Positions 54,962 to 63,868 of a stretch of 64,000 nt of DNA are shown here, piece after piece. Numbering within the stretch: the stretch's first letter is position 1; every line of letters begins with the position of its first letter. A program made the translations under genes and the position numbers. The notes beneath the pieces were generated by a model. The model was given only the letters and a program-made list of their open reading frames with translations, did no database searches and had not been told where the DNA came from. Source of the DNA: UBA10649 sp963700745 (lineage in GTDB: Bacteria; Actinomycetota; Actinomycetes; S36-B12); the NCBI GenBank assembly GCA_963700745.1, contig CAVOYT010000002.1, positions 62,001-126,000 of the forward strand. Reading direction: 5' to 3'.

Positions 54962-56143
54962 GTGCGCAGGGCGGCCTCGTACACGGCGATCGTCTGGTCG
55001 GCGATCGCGTCCCAGCCGAAGTCGCTGACCGCGCGCGCCCGCCCGGAGGCGCCCATGCTCCGCGCACGTGCCGGGTCGGCGGCGATCACGTTGACCGCGT
55101 CGGCGAAGGCATGCTCGAAGGCTCGGGGCTCGGCGGCGTCGTAGGGCACGAGCAGGCCGGTCTCGCCGTCGACGACGACCTCGGGGATGCCGCCCACGGC
55201 TGAGGCGACGACGGCGGTCTCGCAGGCCATCGCCTCGAGGTTGACGATGCCGAGCGGCTCATAGATCGACGGGCAGACGAAGGCGAGGGCATGCGTGAAC
55301 AGCTGGATGAGCTTCGGCCTGGGCACCTGCTCCTGGACCCAGACGACGCTGGCGTCGCCGCGCTCGGCGCGCAGCAGGTCGACCGCGGCCGCGGTCTCCT
55401 CGGCCGATCTCGGCGGTGTCCGGTGACGAGGCGCACAGCACGAGCTGGACTCCGTCGTCGAACCGGCGGGCCGCGTTCACCAGGTGGACGATGCCCTTCT
55501 GGCGCGTGATGCGACCGACGAAGAGCACGTAGGGGCGTGATCGGTCGATGCCGAGCTCGTCGATGGCGTCAGTGTCCGGATCCGGCCGGTAGACGGAGGT
55601 GTCGATGCCGTTGTGGACGACCGCGACACGGTCCGGGTCGACTTCGGGGTAGGCGGCGAGCACGTCCGCTCGCATGCCGTGGCTCACGGCGATGATCCGC
55701 GCCGCGCCCTCGTAGGCGGTGCGCTCGATCCAGGACGACACCCGATAGCCACCGCCGAGCTGCTCCTCCTTCCAGGGGCGAAGCGGCTCGAGGGAGTGGG
55801 CGGTCAGGACGTGGGGGATCCCGTGCAGGAGTCCGCCGATGTGGCCGCCCATGTTGGCGTACCAGCTGTGCGAGTGCAGGAGGTCGACGTCCCCCGTCGC
55901 GCTGACCATCTCGAGGTCGACGCCGAGGGTCTGGATGGCCTGGTTCGACGCCAGGAGGGCGGCGGGCACCGCGTGGCCGACTGCGTCGGTCCGGGGCTCT
56001 CCGAAGCAGTGGACGTCGACGTCGATCTTCTTGCGCAGTTCGGCGGCCAGGTGTTCGACGTGGACACCGGCCCCGCCGTAGATGTCCGGGGGCCACTCGC
56101 GGGTCAGCATTCCGATGCGCACGTACCGGAGCCTAGACGCCAT
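54958..56143 (-). CDS. glgM: GT4 glycosyltransferase, alpha-maltose-1-phosphate/glycogen synthase, one frameshift
   Basis: Actinobacterial GlgM (formerly GlgA) makes maltose 1-phosphate or extends alpha-glucan from ADP-glucose. N-terminus RIGMLTREWPPDIYGGAGVHV, DVDLLHSHSWYANMGG, VLTAHSLEPLRPWK, VVHNGIDTSVYRPD, YVLFVGRITRQKGI; after the break near 55400 PKLIQLFTHALAFVCPSIYEPLGIVNLEAMAC with the E-x7-E donor motif. About 394 residues. The ATG at 56143 adds seven residues; the GTG at 56122 (VRIGMLTREW) fits the family start better. Divergent from glgC, the supplier of its donor. Confidence 0.9.
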
Positions 56144-56190
56144 GCCGTCAACCCTCCGCAGGGCCGTCAGAGTACGGCTAGGGTTCTCGT

Positions 56191-57414
56191 GTGACTGCAG
56201 ACCCGCACGTCCTTGCGATGGTCCTTGCCGGGGGTGAGGGGAAGCGACTCATGCCGCTGACCGCTGACCGGGCCAAGCCGGCCGTCCCCTTCGGAGGGTC
56301 GTACCGTCTGGTCGACTTCGTGCTCTCCAACCTCATCAACGCGGGCCTGCGTCGCGTGTGCGTCCTCACCCAGTACAAGTCGCACAGCCTCGACCGCCAC
56401 ATCACCCAGACCTGGCGCATGCCGACGCTGCTCGGCGACTACGTGACGCCGGTGCCGGCTCAGCAGCGGCTCGGCCCGCGGTGGTACACGGGCAGCGCGG
56501 ACGCCATCTTCCAGAGCCTCAACCTCGTCTACGACGAGGCCCCGGACTATGTCGTCGTATTCGGCGCCGACCACGTCTACCGGATGGATCCGATGCAGAT
56601 GGTCCAGGCGCACATCGCCAGCGGCGCCGGCGTCACGGTGGCCGGGATCCGGATGCCGAAGTCGATCTCCAGCGACTTCGGCATCATCCAGATGTCGCCC
56701 GACGGTCGTCGTATCGCCAACTTCCTCGAGAAGCCCGCCGACCCGCCGACGATCCCCGGCGATGACGAGAACTGCTACGTCTCCATGGGCAACTACGTGT
56801 TCAGCACTGACGCGCTGCTCGAAGTGCTCAAGGCCGATGCGGCCGATCCAGCGTCGGTGCACGACATGGGAGGAAACATCATCCCGATGCTCACCGAACA
56901 GGGTGGAGCTCAGGTCTACGACTTCGCCGAGAACGTGGTCCCCGGGGCGGCGGACCGCGATCGCGGCTACTGGCGCGACGTCGGGACCCTCGACAGCTAC
57001 CACGATGCCCACATGGATCTCGTCTCCGTTCACCCGATCTTCAACCTGTACAACCGCCGCTGGCCGATCCTGTCCAACCTGCCCTCGCTTCCCCCGGCGA
57101 AGTTCGTGGAGGGTGGCAATGCCCACGAGTCCATGGTCGGTGCCGGGACGATCATCTCCGGGGCGCATGTGCGCACCTCGGTCCTGGCGACGAGCGTCTC
57201 GGTCGACGCCGGGGCCTACGTCGAGGGCAGCGTCGTGATGCCGGGGGTGCGGATCGGCCGGAACGCCGTCGTCCGCCGTGCGATCCTCGACAAGAACGTC
57301 GTCGTTCCCGATGGGGCCCAGATCGGTGTCGACCTCGAGCGCGACCGCGGGCTGTACACCGTGAGCGACGCCGGCGTCGTCTGCCTCGGCAAGGGCGTCA
57401 CCGCGATCGTCTGA
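56191..57414 (+). CDS. glgC: Glucose-1-phosphate adenylyltransferase
   Basis: Makes ADP-glucose from ATP and glucose 1-phosphate, the control step of glycogen synthesis. 407 residues, intact. Nucleotidyltransferase domain: MVLAGGEGKRLMPLTADRAKPAVPFGG, QYKSHSLDRH, VVVFGADHVYRMD (metal Asp), SSDFGIIQM, FLEKPADPP (substrate Lys), YWRDVGTLDSY; the C-terminal left-handed beta helix begins about residue 300 with ISGAHVRTSVLATSV. GTG start. The divergent 47-base gap to glgM would hold both promoters. Confidence 0.97.
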   Translation: MTADPHVLAMVLAGGEGKRLMPLTADRAKPAVPFGGSYRLVDFVLSNLINAGLRRVCVLTQYKSHSLDRHITQTWRMPTLLGDYVTPVPAQQRLGPRWYTGSADAIFQSLNLVYDEAPDYVVVFGADHVYRMDPMQMVQAHIASGAGVTVAGIRMPKSISSDFGIIQMSPDGRRIANFLEKPADPPTIPGDDENCYVSMGNYVFSTDALLEVLKADAADPASVHDMGGNIIPMLTEQGGAQVYDFAENVVPGAADRDRGYWRDVGTLDSYHDAHMDLVSVHPIFNLYNRRWPILSNLPSLPPAKFVEGGNAHESMVGAGTIISGAHVRTSVLATSVSVDAGAYVEGSVVMPGVRIGRNAVVRRAILDKNVVVPDGAQIGVDLERDRGLYTVSDAGVVCLGKGVTAIV

Positions 57415-57454
57415 TCGATGCGGCCGCCGAACCCCTGCGCCAGGCCGGATCGCG

Positions 57455-58240
57455 CTATCCGGACGAAGCCCCCTCGGTCACGCTCTCGGTGGGTGGCGGC
57501 TCGAGGTCGATGGTCTGGCTGAAGTCGTCCAGCGTGGTGACGGTGGTCGCCGACACCGGCCCACCCTCCGTATCGGGGATCGTCAGGGTCCTTTCCAACC
57601 GCACGATGCGCCCGCGCTGATCCACCCAGACGGTGAGGTCGATCCACTGACCGCGCCATGAGTCGCCCAGTGCTGTGATCTGCTCGTCCGACATTCCCAG
57701 CAGCGCCAGCGACTCCGTGGTGGCTGGGATCCGGCCGGTGTACCGGACTGCGGTGACGTCTCCGACCTGCTCGGGACCGTGCCGGACGACGTCCATGGCG
57801 GTGCCGATACCGCGGAGCGGATCAGCCAGGCGGCTGGTCGGCGTGGACGTCTTGTCGGGCAGGTGCGTCCACATCCCGGTGGGTCCCTCGGATCGGACGA
57901 ACAGGCCCTTCCCGTTCGAGACCTCGGTGAAGGATCCGCCGTCGGACGACGTCCAGTCCAGCCGGCCGTAGCCCTTGTTGATAGCCACGGGTCCCGAGCC
58001 AGTCAGCTGCACGCTGCCTTCGCCGGTCGTAGTCGTGACGTCGACGGTGGCCTCGGCGGTGCCCAGTCCGCGGGTGCGCATGACGGTCGAGACGAAGTCG
58101 TTCGCGGCCGGAGTGGGGAGGACGAGGTCGGGTGCACTCGGGGTTGCCTCGGGTTCGACGCGCGGCGTGCCGCAGGCGACGAGACCGCCGGCACACGCGA
58201 CCGCCAGCGCGATCACAGCCAGGCGGGACGGCAGCGTCAT
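57455..58240 (-). CDS. LppX/LprAFG-type lipoprotein
   Basis: 261 residues, intact. Lipobox GGLVACGT (Cys at about residue 23), a short Pro/Ala linker, then a mixed sheet domain with VDVTTTTGEGSVQLTGSG, GRLDWTSSDGGSFTEVSNGKGLFVR, GPEQVGDVTAVRYTGRIP and WIDLTVWVDQRGRIVRLERTL. This is the pattern of mycobacterial LprG/LppX proteins that carry lipids across the cell envelope, or of related LolA-like folds. The cargo is not deducible. Convergent with glgC. Confidence 0.78.
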   Translation of the reverse strand: MTLPSRLAVIALAVACAGGLVACGTPRVEPEATPSAPDLVLPTPAANDFVSTVMRTRGLGTAEATVDVTTTTGEGSVQLTGSGPVAINKGYGRLDWTSSDGGSFTEVSNGKGLFVRSEGPTGMWTHLPDKTSTPTSRLADPLRGIGTAMDVVRHGPEQVGDVTAVRYTGRIPATTESLALLGMSDEQITALGDSWRGQWIDLTVWVDQRGRIVRLERTLTIPDTEGGPVSATTVTTLDDFSQTIDLEPPPTESVTEGASSG

Positions 58241-58295
58241 GGTCCTAGTTCATCACGCGGACGCGGTCATGGCGCCATCAGTCGCGAAGCGCAGG

Positions 58296-59222
58296 CTAGT
58301 CCTGGAGGGTATGGCTCTCCAGGCCCACCACCTGCACCTGACCGTCGTCCGAGAACGCCCGGTGCACGACGATGAAGCCACCCGGTGGCAGTTTCGGGCT
58401 CCACGCCCGAATCCATCGTGGATCGTCGAGAGTGACGCCGAGCGCCACCGCCATCGAGTCCAGGATCGTCGGCAGGACGGGCCGATGGGAGCACAGGACG
58501 AGGGGCTCGGGGGTCAGGGCGAGTTCGATCGCCTTCGCAGCCGCATCACGCGGATCATGCTCGTGGCCCTCCTCGGTGAGCAGCGGCTCCTCCCGGACCT
58601 CCGTCCCAAGGTGCTTGGCCAGCCGCCGGACCGTCTCGGTGCACCGGCGGGAGCTGCTGGCGTGCACCGTGGTGACGCCGAAGGCGTCGAGCAGCGGGAT
58701 GAGTGCCCGGCTCTGCGAGCGACCCTTGCCGGTCAGTGGCCGCTCGGCGTCGACCTTGCCGTCGAACTGGGCCCGTTTCATGGCCTGGGTATGCCGAAGG
58801 ATGATCAGGGGTGTGGTCTCCGGCATGGCGGCGGCAGCGTCGACCAGGCGCACCTCGGACGGATACGTCAGCAGATCCTTGGCGTCGCTCACCGGCACCC
58901 AGCGGATCTGGTCGACCTCGTCGTCGGGGGCGAACCCCTCGTCGCTGCGCACTCGGGCGTTCCAGTAGTTGACCACCTTGGGCCTGCTGGCGACGCTGTA
59001 GGACTGCATCGGCAGCGGAGCAAGCAGCAGCGGCGTGTAGCCGCTTTCCTCATCGCACTCCCGGACCGCCGCCGTCACGACGTGTTCTCCCGGATTGAGC
59101 TTGCCCTTTGGCAGGGACCAGTCCTGACGCCCGGGGCGATGCACGACGAGGAACTCGTCATGCCCGTCCTGGTCTCGGAGCACGACAACGCCCGCGGCGC
59201 GGATAGGAGGCTGGGTGGACAT
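58296..59222 (-). CDS. mutT1: Nudix hydrolase fused to histidine phosphatase (MutT1 type)
   Basis: 308 residues, intact. N-terminal Nudix domain with the complete box GKLNPGEHVVTAAVRECDEESG (shown as GKLNPGE...RECDEESG), C-terminal histidine-phosphatase domain with ILRHTQAMKR in place of the usual RHG/RHA, ASSSRRCTETVRRLA, and a second His in VLCSHRPVLPTIL. Mycobacterial MutT1 hydrolyses 8-oxo-dGTP and diadenosine polyphosphates. Five bases before the CYTH-CHAD gene on the same strand; mutT1-ppk1 linkage is conserved in actinobacteria. Confidence 0.92.
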   Translation of the reverse strand: MSTQPPIRAAGVVVLRDQDGHDEFLVVHRPGRQDWSLPKGKLNPGEHVVTAAVRECDEESGYTPLLLAPLPMQSYSVASRPKVVNYWNARVRSDEGFAPDDEVDQIRWVPVSDAKDLLTYPSEVRLVDAAAAMPETTPLIILRHTQAMKRAQFDGKVDAERPLTGKGRSQSRALIPLLDAFGVTTVHASSSRRCTETVRRLAKHLGTEVREEPLLTEEGHEHDPRDAAAKAIELALTPEPLVLCSHRPVLPTILDSMAVALGVTLDDPRWIRAWSPKLPPGGFIVVHRAFSDDGQVQVVGLESHTLQD

Positions 59223-59226
59223 GGTC

Positions 59227-60759
59227 TCAGCGGATCCCAGCTCGGCTCGCGGCTCGCCGGGTCGCCGGCCACGCCTTCACGAAGCGCAGGCGATCGACCA
59301 TCTCGACCTCGGACTCGTACTCATGCAGGAGGCCCAGGGACAGCCCGGTCGCGCCATCGGTCTCCGGATGTGCGGCCAGCTCGCGGATGATGGTCTGGGC
59401 GACGTGCGCGTCCTGATGGTCGCCCAGCAACTCGGTGATCACCTCGAGGCGCATGGCCAGGCGTCGCATGTCCTTGCCGAAGATCCCGGCCACCGACTCG
59501 GCCGCGTAGCGGGCTCTCTTGGCCTTGATGCGGGCCTGGTGCCACGGCAGGCTCGGGCCCTCGAGGTCAAGGTCGGCGATGCTCCTCGTGAGGCGCCGCC
59601 AGGTGCCGGCGACCAGGGGCAGCAGCGTCTCGTCACACGGTTGGTACGCCACGTCGAGAACCGGTGGGTCGATGGCCGCACTCATGAGGTCGTCGACGAG
59701 CAGCTGGTGCCGGTCGCTGCGCAGGGCGGCGAGCGCGCTCGAACGAGCAGCCGCCAACCGCTGGTTCAGCAGCGGATCGATGGCGCGTCGGGCCCGATTG
59801 GTGTCCTCCTCCTCATGCAGGTGACCGGCGTGCTGGTCCAGCCGGTCCAGCATCACCTCGGTGTCGCGAATGGCACCGAGTTCGCTGGCGATCCACTTCA
59901 GCTCCTCCTTGAGCGAGGTGGCCGCGTCCGGCTCGAGCAGCGGCGCGAAGGTGGCCAGCGCACTGCGCAGTCGCCGGGCCGCGACCCTCATCTGATGGAC
60001 CGAGTCAGGCAGGTCACGGCGGACGGCGACATCCGCCATGAGGAGATGTCGGACATGCTGGGCCAGCACGGAGCCGACCGCATCGACGGCCAGGCCGCTG
60101 GGCTTGGGCAGCGGGCGTTCGGGCACGTCCGGGGGCTCGGCGGTACGCGGCCCGAGCGCGCTGGCCGCCTTGCTCACCGAACTCGGCTCGGCACCCAGCC
60201 CGATCAGCAGATCGACGACGCGTTGGATGGCGGACAGGCAGGCCGGGTTCTCCGCGTCGAGCGCCTCGACCTCGATCTCCCGGAAGACGCTGACCGTGCG
60301 GCCCTCGTGGAAGACGGACACCACGTCGTCAACGATCTCCACGAGCGGGGTGCCATCGGAATCGAACAGCACCGTTGGTGCCCGTTCGGTCGAGAGAGTG
60401 ATCACCGCGCCCAGTGGCTGCTCGCGCAGAAGGGGAGCGATCACCTCGACGAATGCCCCCGGGACGGACCCGACCGGACCGGCGTCCAGCGGGAGGTGCA
60501 GCTCGTCGCGGGCGGAACCGTCGGCCCCGGCCACGGGCAACTTCATGTGCCAGCCCTCGTCGCCGCCGCCCTCGCGCCGTCTCAGCGTGATTCCCCAGCG
60601 GAAGAGGGAGAGCGTTGCGGTGTCGTGGTAGACGGCATTCATGTTGAAGGGCTCGCCGCGGTCGACCCGCTCGGCCACCCCGGCGAGATCGGGCATCTCG
60701 AACAGCCCGTGGACCCGGAGCTTTCGCTCGATCTCGCGGTGGGTGGTCGGCGTCGTCAC
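59227..60759 (-). CDS. CYTH and CHAD domain protein
   Basis: 510 residues, intact. N-terminal CYTH (triphosphate tunnel) domain begins with the EIERKLRV signature at residues 9-16 and continues to about 200; the CHAD domain starts near 225 with the His-rich helix signature VHQMRVAARRLRSALATF and RARYAAESVAGIFG. CYTH domains hydrolyse tripolyphosphate-like substrates, and CHAD domains bind polyphosphate granules. The overlap (four bases) with ppk1 supports a role in polyphosphate handling. Confidence 0.93.
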   Translation of the reverse strand: MTTPTTHREIERKLRVHGLFEMPDLAGVAERVDRGEPFNMNAVYHDTATLSLFRWGITLRRREGGGDEGWHMKLPVAGADGSARDELHLPLDAGPVGSVPGAFVEVIAPLLREQPLGAVITLSTERAPTVLFDSDGTPLVEIVDDVVSVFHEGRTVSVFREIEVEALDAENPACLSAIQRVVDLLIGLGAEPSSVSKAASALGPRTAEPPDVPERPLPKPSGLAVDAVGSVLAQHVRHLLMADVAVRRDLPDSVHQMRVAARRLRSALATFAPLLEPDAATSLKEELKWIASELGAIRDTEVMLDRLDQHAGHLHEEEDTNRARRAIDPLLNQRLAAARSSALAALRSDRHQLLVDDLMSAAIDPPVLDVAYQPCDETLLPLVAGTWRRLTRSIADLDLEGPSLPWHQARIKAKRARYAAESVAGIFGKDMRRLAMRLEVITELLGDHQDAHVAQTIIRELAAHPETDGATGLSLGLLHEYESEVEMVDRLRFVKAWPATRRAASRAGIR

Positions 60760-62888
60760 GGAGCGAAGCCCCGTTTGCGCTTGATCTCGATCAGCGTCTC
60801 CTGGAAGTCACGCAGCCGATTGCCGTCCTCGTCGAACTGCTTTCGCACCCAGGTGCCGTCCGGGAGTAGATGCCAGGAGGAGGTCTTCGGGTCGTAGGCG
60901 AAGTCGAAGAGGGTCTCGATGTCCGCGACCTCTTCGGGATCGACGAGTCGGATCAGCGTCTCGACGCGACGGTCGAGGTTCCGGTGCATCAGGTCGGCCG
61001 AGCCGATCCACGCCTCGGGGTTCCCGCCGTTGAGGAAGCAGTAGGCCCGCGAATGCTCCAGGAACCGGCCAAGGATGCTGATGACGCGGATGTTCTCGCT
61101 CAGACCCGGCACGCCGGGACGCACCGCACAGATGCCGCGGACCCACACATCGACCGGCACCCCTGCTCGCGAGGCGCCGTACAGCGCGTCGATGATGCCT
61201 TCGTCCACGATCGAGTTGCACTTGAACCGGATGCCGCTCGGCCGTCCGGCGCGATGGTGCTCGATCTCCCGTTCGATGCGCTCCACCAGACCCGTGCGGA
61301 CCGAGTGCGGGGCGACGAGGAATCGGTCGTACTCGGTGTTCATGGAGTAGCCCGAGAGGACATTGAAGAGGTTCGAGACGTCCTCGCCGACGACGGGATC
61401 GGACGTGAGCAGGCCGAAGTCCTCATACAGGCGGGCGGTCTTCGGGTGGTAGTTGCCGGTGCCGATGTGGCAGTAGCGCCTCAGTTGGTCTCCGTCGTCG
61501 CGCACGACCATCGACAGCTTGCTGTGCGTCTTGAGGCCCACGAGGCCGTACACCACATGGACGCCGGACTCCTCGAGCTTGCGCGCCCACTCGATGTTGT
61601 TCTGCTCGTCGAACCTGGCCTTGATCTCGACGAGTGCCAGGACCTGCTTGCCCTCCTGCGCGGCGTCGATGAGGGCATCGACGATCGGAGAGTCGCCCGA
61701 GGTGCGGTAGAGGGTCTGCTTGATGGCCAGCACGTGCGGGTCGCGGGCCGCCTGCTCGAGGAAGAGCTGGACGCTGGTGGAGAACGAGTCGTACGGGTGA
61801 TGCAGCAGCACATCGCGCTCACGCACGACCGACAGGATGTCGGGAGCACTGGACGACTCCACCTCGCTGAGCTGTCGGGACGTCTTCGGCACGAACCTCG
61901 GCTGCTTGAGGTCGTCGCGGTCCAGGCCGTACAGCGTCCAGAGGCCGGTCAGGTCCAGCGGCCCGGGCAGGCGGAACACCTCGAGCTCGTTGACGCCCAG
62001 CTCGCTGATCAGCAGTTCGAGGACGTGAGGGTCGATCGACTCCTCGACCTCGAGGCGCACCGGCGGGCCGAAGCGACGGCGCATGAGTTCGCGCTCGAGC
62101 GCCTGCAGAAGGTTCTCGGCGTCGTCCTCCTCGACCTCGACGTCCTCGTTGCGCGTCACGCGGAACGCATGCGTCTGCTGGATCTCCATGCCGGGGAACA
62201 GCGTGTGCAGGTGCGCCGCGATGACGTCCTCAAGGGGGACGAACCGAGCCGGTCCGACCTCGACGAAGCGGGGCAGCAGCGGCGGGACCTTCACGCGAGC
62301 GAACAACTCGTTGCCGGTGACCGGGTTGCGCACCACCACGGCCAGGTTCATCGACAGGCCGCTGATGTACGGGAAGGGGTGCGAGGGGTCCACGGCCAGC
62401 GGCGTCAGCACCGGGAAGACCTTGGCATCGAAGAACAGCTCGATCTCGGCCTTCTCGCTGGGCGTCAGCTGATCCCACCGCAGCAGCTGGATGCCCTCGT
62501 TCTCGAGGTCGGGCAGGATCGAGTTCCGGAACAGGTCGGCCTGCTCGCGTTGGAGCTCGTAGGCGCGCTGCCAGATGTTCTCGAGGACCTCCCTGGCCGT
62601 GAAGCCGCTGGCGGCCCGGACGGCGATGCCGGTGGCGATACGCCGCTTGAGGCCGGCCACCCGGACCATGAAGAACTCGTCGAGGTTGCTGCCGAAGATG
62701 GCCAGGAACTTGGCTCGCTCCAGGGGCGGCAGGTCCACGTCGTCGGCCAGCTCGAGGACGCGCTGGTTGAACGCCAGCCAGGAGAGCTCGCGGTCGAGGA
62801 AGCGGTCGTCAGGCAGGGGCTTCGCCTCGGTCTCCGCCACGGCTTGCGCGGGCGGCTGGGCGAGTGGGGTCGTCGACTGGCTGGTCAC
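60756..62888 (-). CDS. ppk1: Polyphosphate kinase 1
   Basis: Reversibly polymerises the gamma-phosphate of ATP into polyphosphate. 710 residues, intact, with the four PPK1 domains: N-terminal DRFLDRELSWLAFNQRVLELA, head domain, and two PLD-like catalytic domains carrying the phosphorylated His in LKTHSKLSMV and the second in GRFLEHSRAYCF, plus RYCHIGTGNYH (His474) and SADLMHRNLDRRVE. Heads the operon ppk1-CYTH/CHAD-mutT1. ATG with a poor Shine-Dalgarno. Confidence 0.97.
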   Translation of the reverse strand: MTSQSTTPLAQPPAQAVAETEAKPLPDDRFLDRELSWLAFNQRVLELADDVDLPPLERAKFLAIFGSNLDEFFMVRVAGLKRRIATGIAVRAASGFTAREVLENIWQRAYELQREQADLFRNSILPDLENEGIQLLRWDQLTPSEKAEIELFFDAKVFPVLTPLAVDPSHPFPYISGLSMNLAVVVRNPVTGNELFARVKVPPLLPRFVEVGPARFVPLEDVIAAHLHTLFPGMEIQQTHAFRVTRNEDVEVEEDDAENLLQALERELMRRRFGPPVRLEVEESIDPHVLELLISELGVNELEVFRLPGPLDLTGLWTLYGLDRDDLKQPRFVPKTSRQLSEVESSSAPDILSVVRERDVLLHHPYDSFSTSVQLFLEQAARDPHVLAIKQTLYRTSGDSPIVDALIDAAQEGKQVLALVEIKARFDEQNNIEWARKLEESGVHVVYGLVGLKTHSKLSMVVRDDGDQLRRYCHIGTGNYHPKTARLYEDFGLLTSDPVVGEDVSNLFNVLSGYSMNTEYDRFLVAPHSVRTGLVERIEREIEHHRAGRPSGIRFKCNSIVDEGIIDALYGASRAGVPVDVWVRGICAVRPGVPGLSENIRVISILGRFLEHSRAYCFLNGGNPEAWIGSADLMHRNLDRRVETLIRLVDPEEVADIETLFDFAYDPKTSSWHLLPDGTWVRKQFDEDGNRLRDFQETLIEIKRKRGFAP

Positions 62889-62935
62889 CTGAGGATCGTC
62901 CCACAGGCTGGGGAGGCATTTCTATCGACCGCGAA

Positions 62936-63862
62936 TCAACGGCGGAACAGGACGTCGGTGTCCCAGCGCAGGAAGCCGAGTGCCTCGTACAGAGCGATGG
63001 CGTTCGTGTTGGTCGCATCGACGTAGAGCATCGCCTGCCCGAGGTCGAGAGAGCGCAGGTGATGGAGTCCGGCCAGGGTGAGGGCTCGGCCCAGTCCCCG
63101 GCCACGTTCGTCGGGATCGACCCCGACCACGTAGACCTCTCCGATCGGCTCATGCGGGTGGCCGTGCTCCTGAGGTCCACCGCCGTGCACCTTGGTCCAG
63201 TGGAAGCCGACCAGTCGGTCGTCGCGCCACGCCATGAGGAACCCGTCGGCGGAGAACCACGGCTCGCGGATCCGGCGTAGCAGATCGTCGCGGTTCCAGC
63301 GGCCCTGGTCGGGGAGGCGGGCGAAGGCGCGTGCGTTGACCTCGAGCCACGCGTCCTCATCGATGCCCGGTCGGAACGTGCGCAGCTCCACGCCGGCGGG
63401 CAGATGCGGCTTCGGCAGTGGCGCGTAGAGGGAGCGACGCATCTGCCACAGCACGCGGGACCGGGCGAAGTTCATGCTCGAGGCGAGCGCTGCGGCGCCG
63501 TCCTGCTCGCCGTGGGCCCACAACCGCAGGCGCCCGTCAGGGGAATGGCGGATCAGCTCCTCGAGCATGAGGCGACCAAGGCCGTGACGCCGGTACCGCG
63601 GCCCGACGGCGATCTCGGCGCTGGGTCCCTCGACCGCGTCGGTCACGTCGAGGTGCGCGTATCCGGCGATCTGATCATCGGGGCCCCACGCCAGGAGGTG
63701 CTGGCCGCGCTCGTCGCCGCCCTCCTTGAGATGCAGCCAGACGTGCTCGGAGAGTGGGCTCATGCCGTCGTGCTCGGTGATCTGCTCGATCAGCGCGGTG
63801 AGTTCCGGGACGGTGTCGGGGTCGAGGTGTGGTCGCACCTGGATCCGGACGTCGCCGACCAT
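62936..63862 (-). CDS. mshD: Mycothiol synthase
   Basis: Acetylates Cys-GlcN-Ins, the last step of mycothiol synthesis. 308 residues with two GNAT repeats, as in MshD: N-terminal repeat EIAVGPRYRRHGLGRLMLEEL, C-terminal active repeat GEVYVVGVDPDERGRGLGRALTLAGL with the acetyl-CoA loop, and YVDATNTNAIALYEALGF. Intact. Its presence shows a mycothiol-using actinobacterium. Six bases downstream of a response-regulator gene, as in the mshD-glnR neighbourhood of mycobacteria. Confidence 0.95.
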   Translation of the reverse strand: MVGDVRIQVRPHLDPDTVPELTALIEQITEHDGMSPLSEHVWLHLKEGGDERGQHLLAWGPDDQIAGYAHLDVTDAVEGPSAEIAVGPRYRRHGLGRLMLEELIRHSPDGRLRLWAHGEQDGAAALASSMNFARSRVLWQMRRSLYAPLPKPHLPAGVELRTFRPGIDEDAWLEVNARAFARLPDQGRWNRDDLLRRIREPWFSADGFLMAWRDDRLVGFHWTKVHGGGPQEHGHPHEPIGEVYVVGVDPDERGRGLGRALTLAGLHHLRSLDLGQAMLYVDATNTNAIALYEALGFLRWDTDVLFRR

Positions 63863-63868
63863 CGAGGC

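Noticed and set aside
6040..55420. Programmed ribosomal frameshifting as the cause of the many broken genes
   Set aside because: The breaks have no common slippery sequence or downstream structure, occur several times within one gene, and hit unrelated families; single-base sequencing insertions explain them better.
6040..55420. Genuine pseudogene decay of the catabolic block
   Set aside because: Between the indels the protein motifs and active sites are intact and no nonsense substitutions stand out; decayed genes would show both.
60870..63026. A 718-codon plus-strand frame
   Set aside because: Antisense to ppk1, no recognisable domain; GC-rich codon usage keeps it open.
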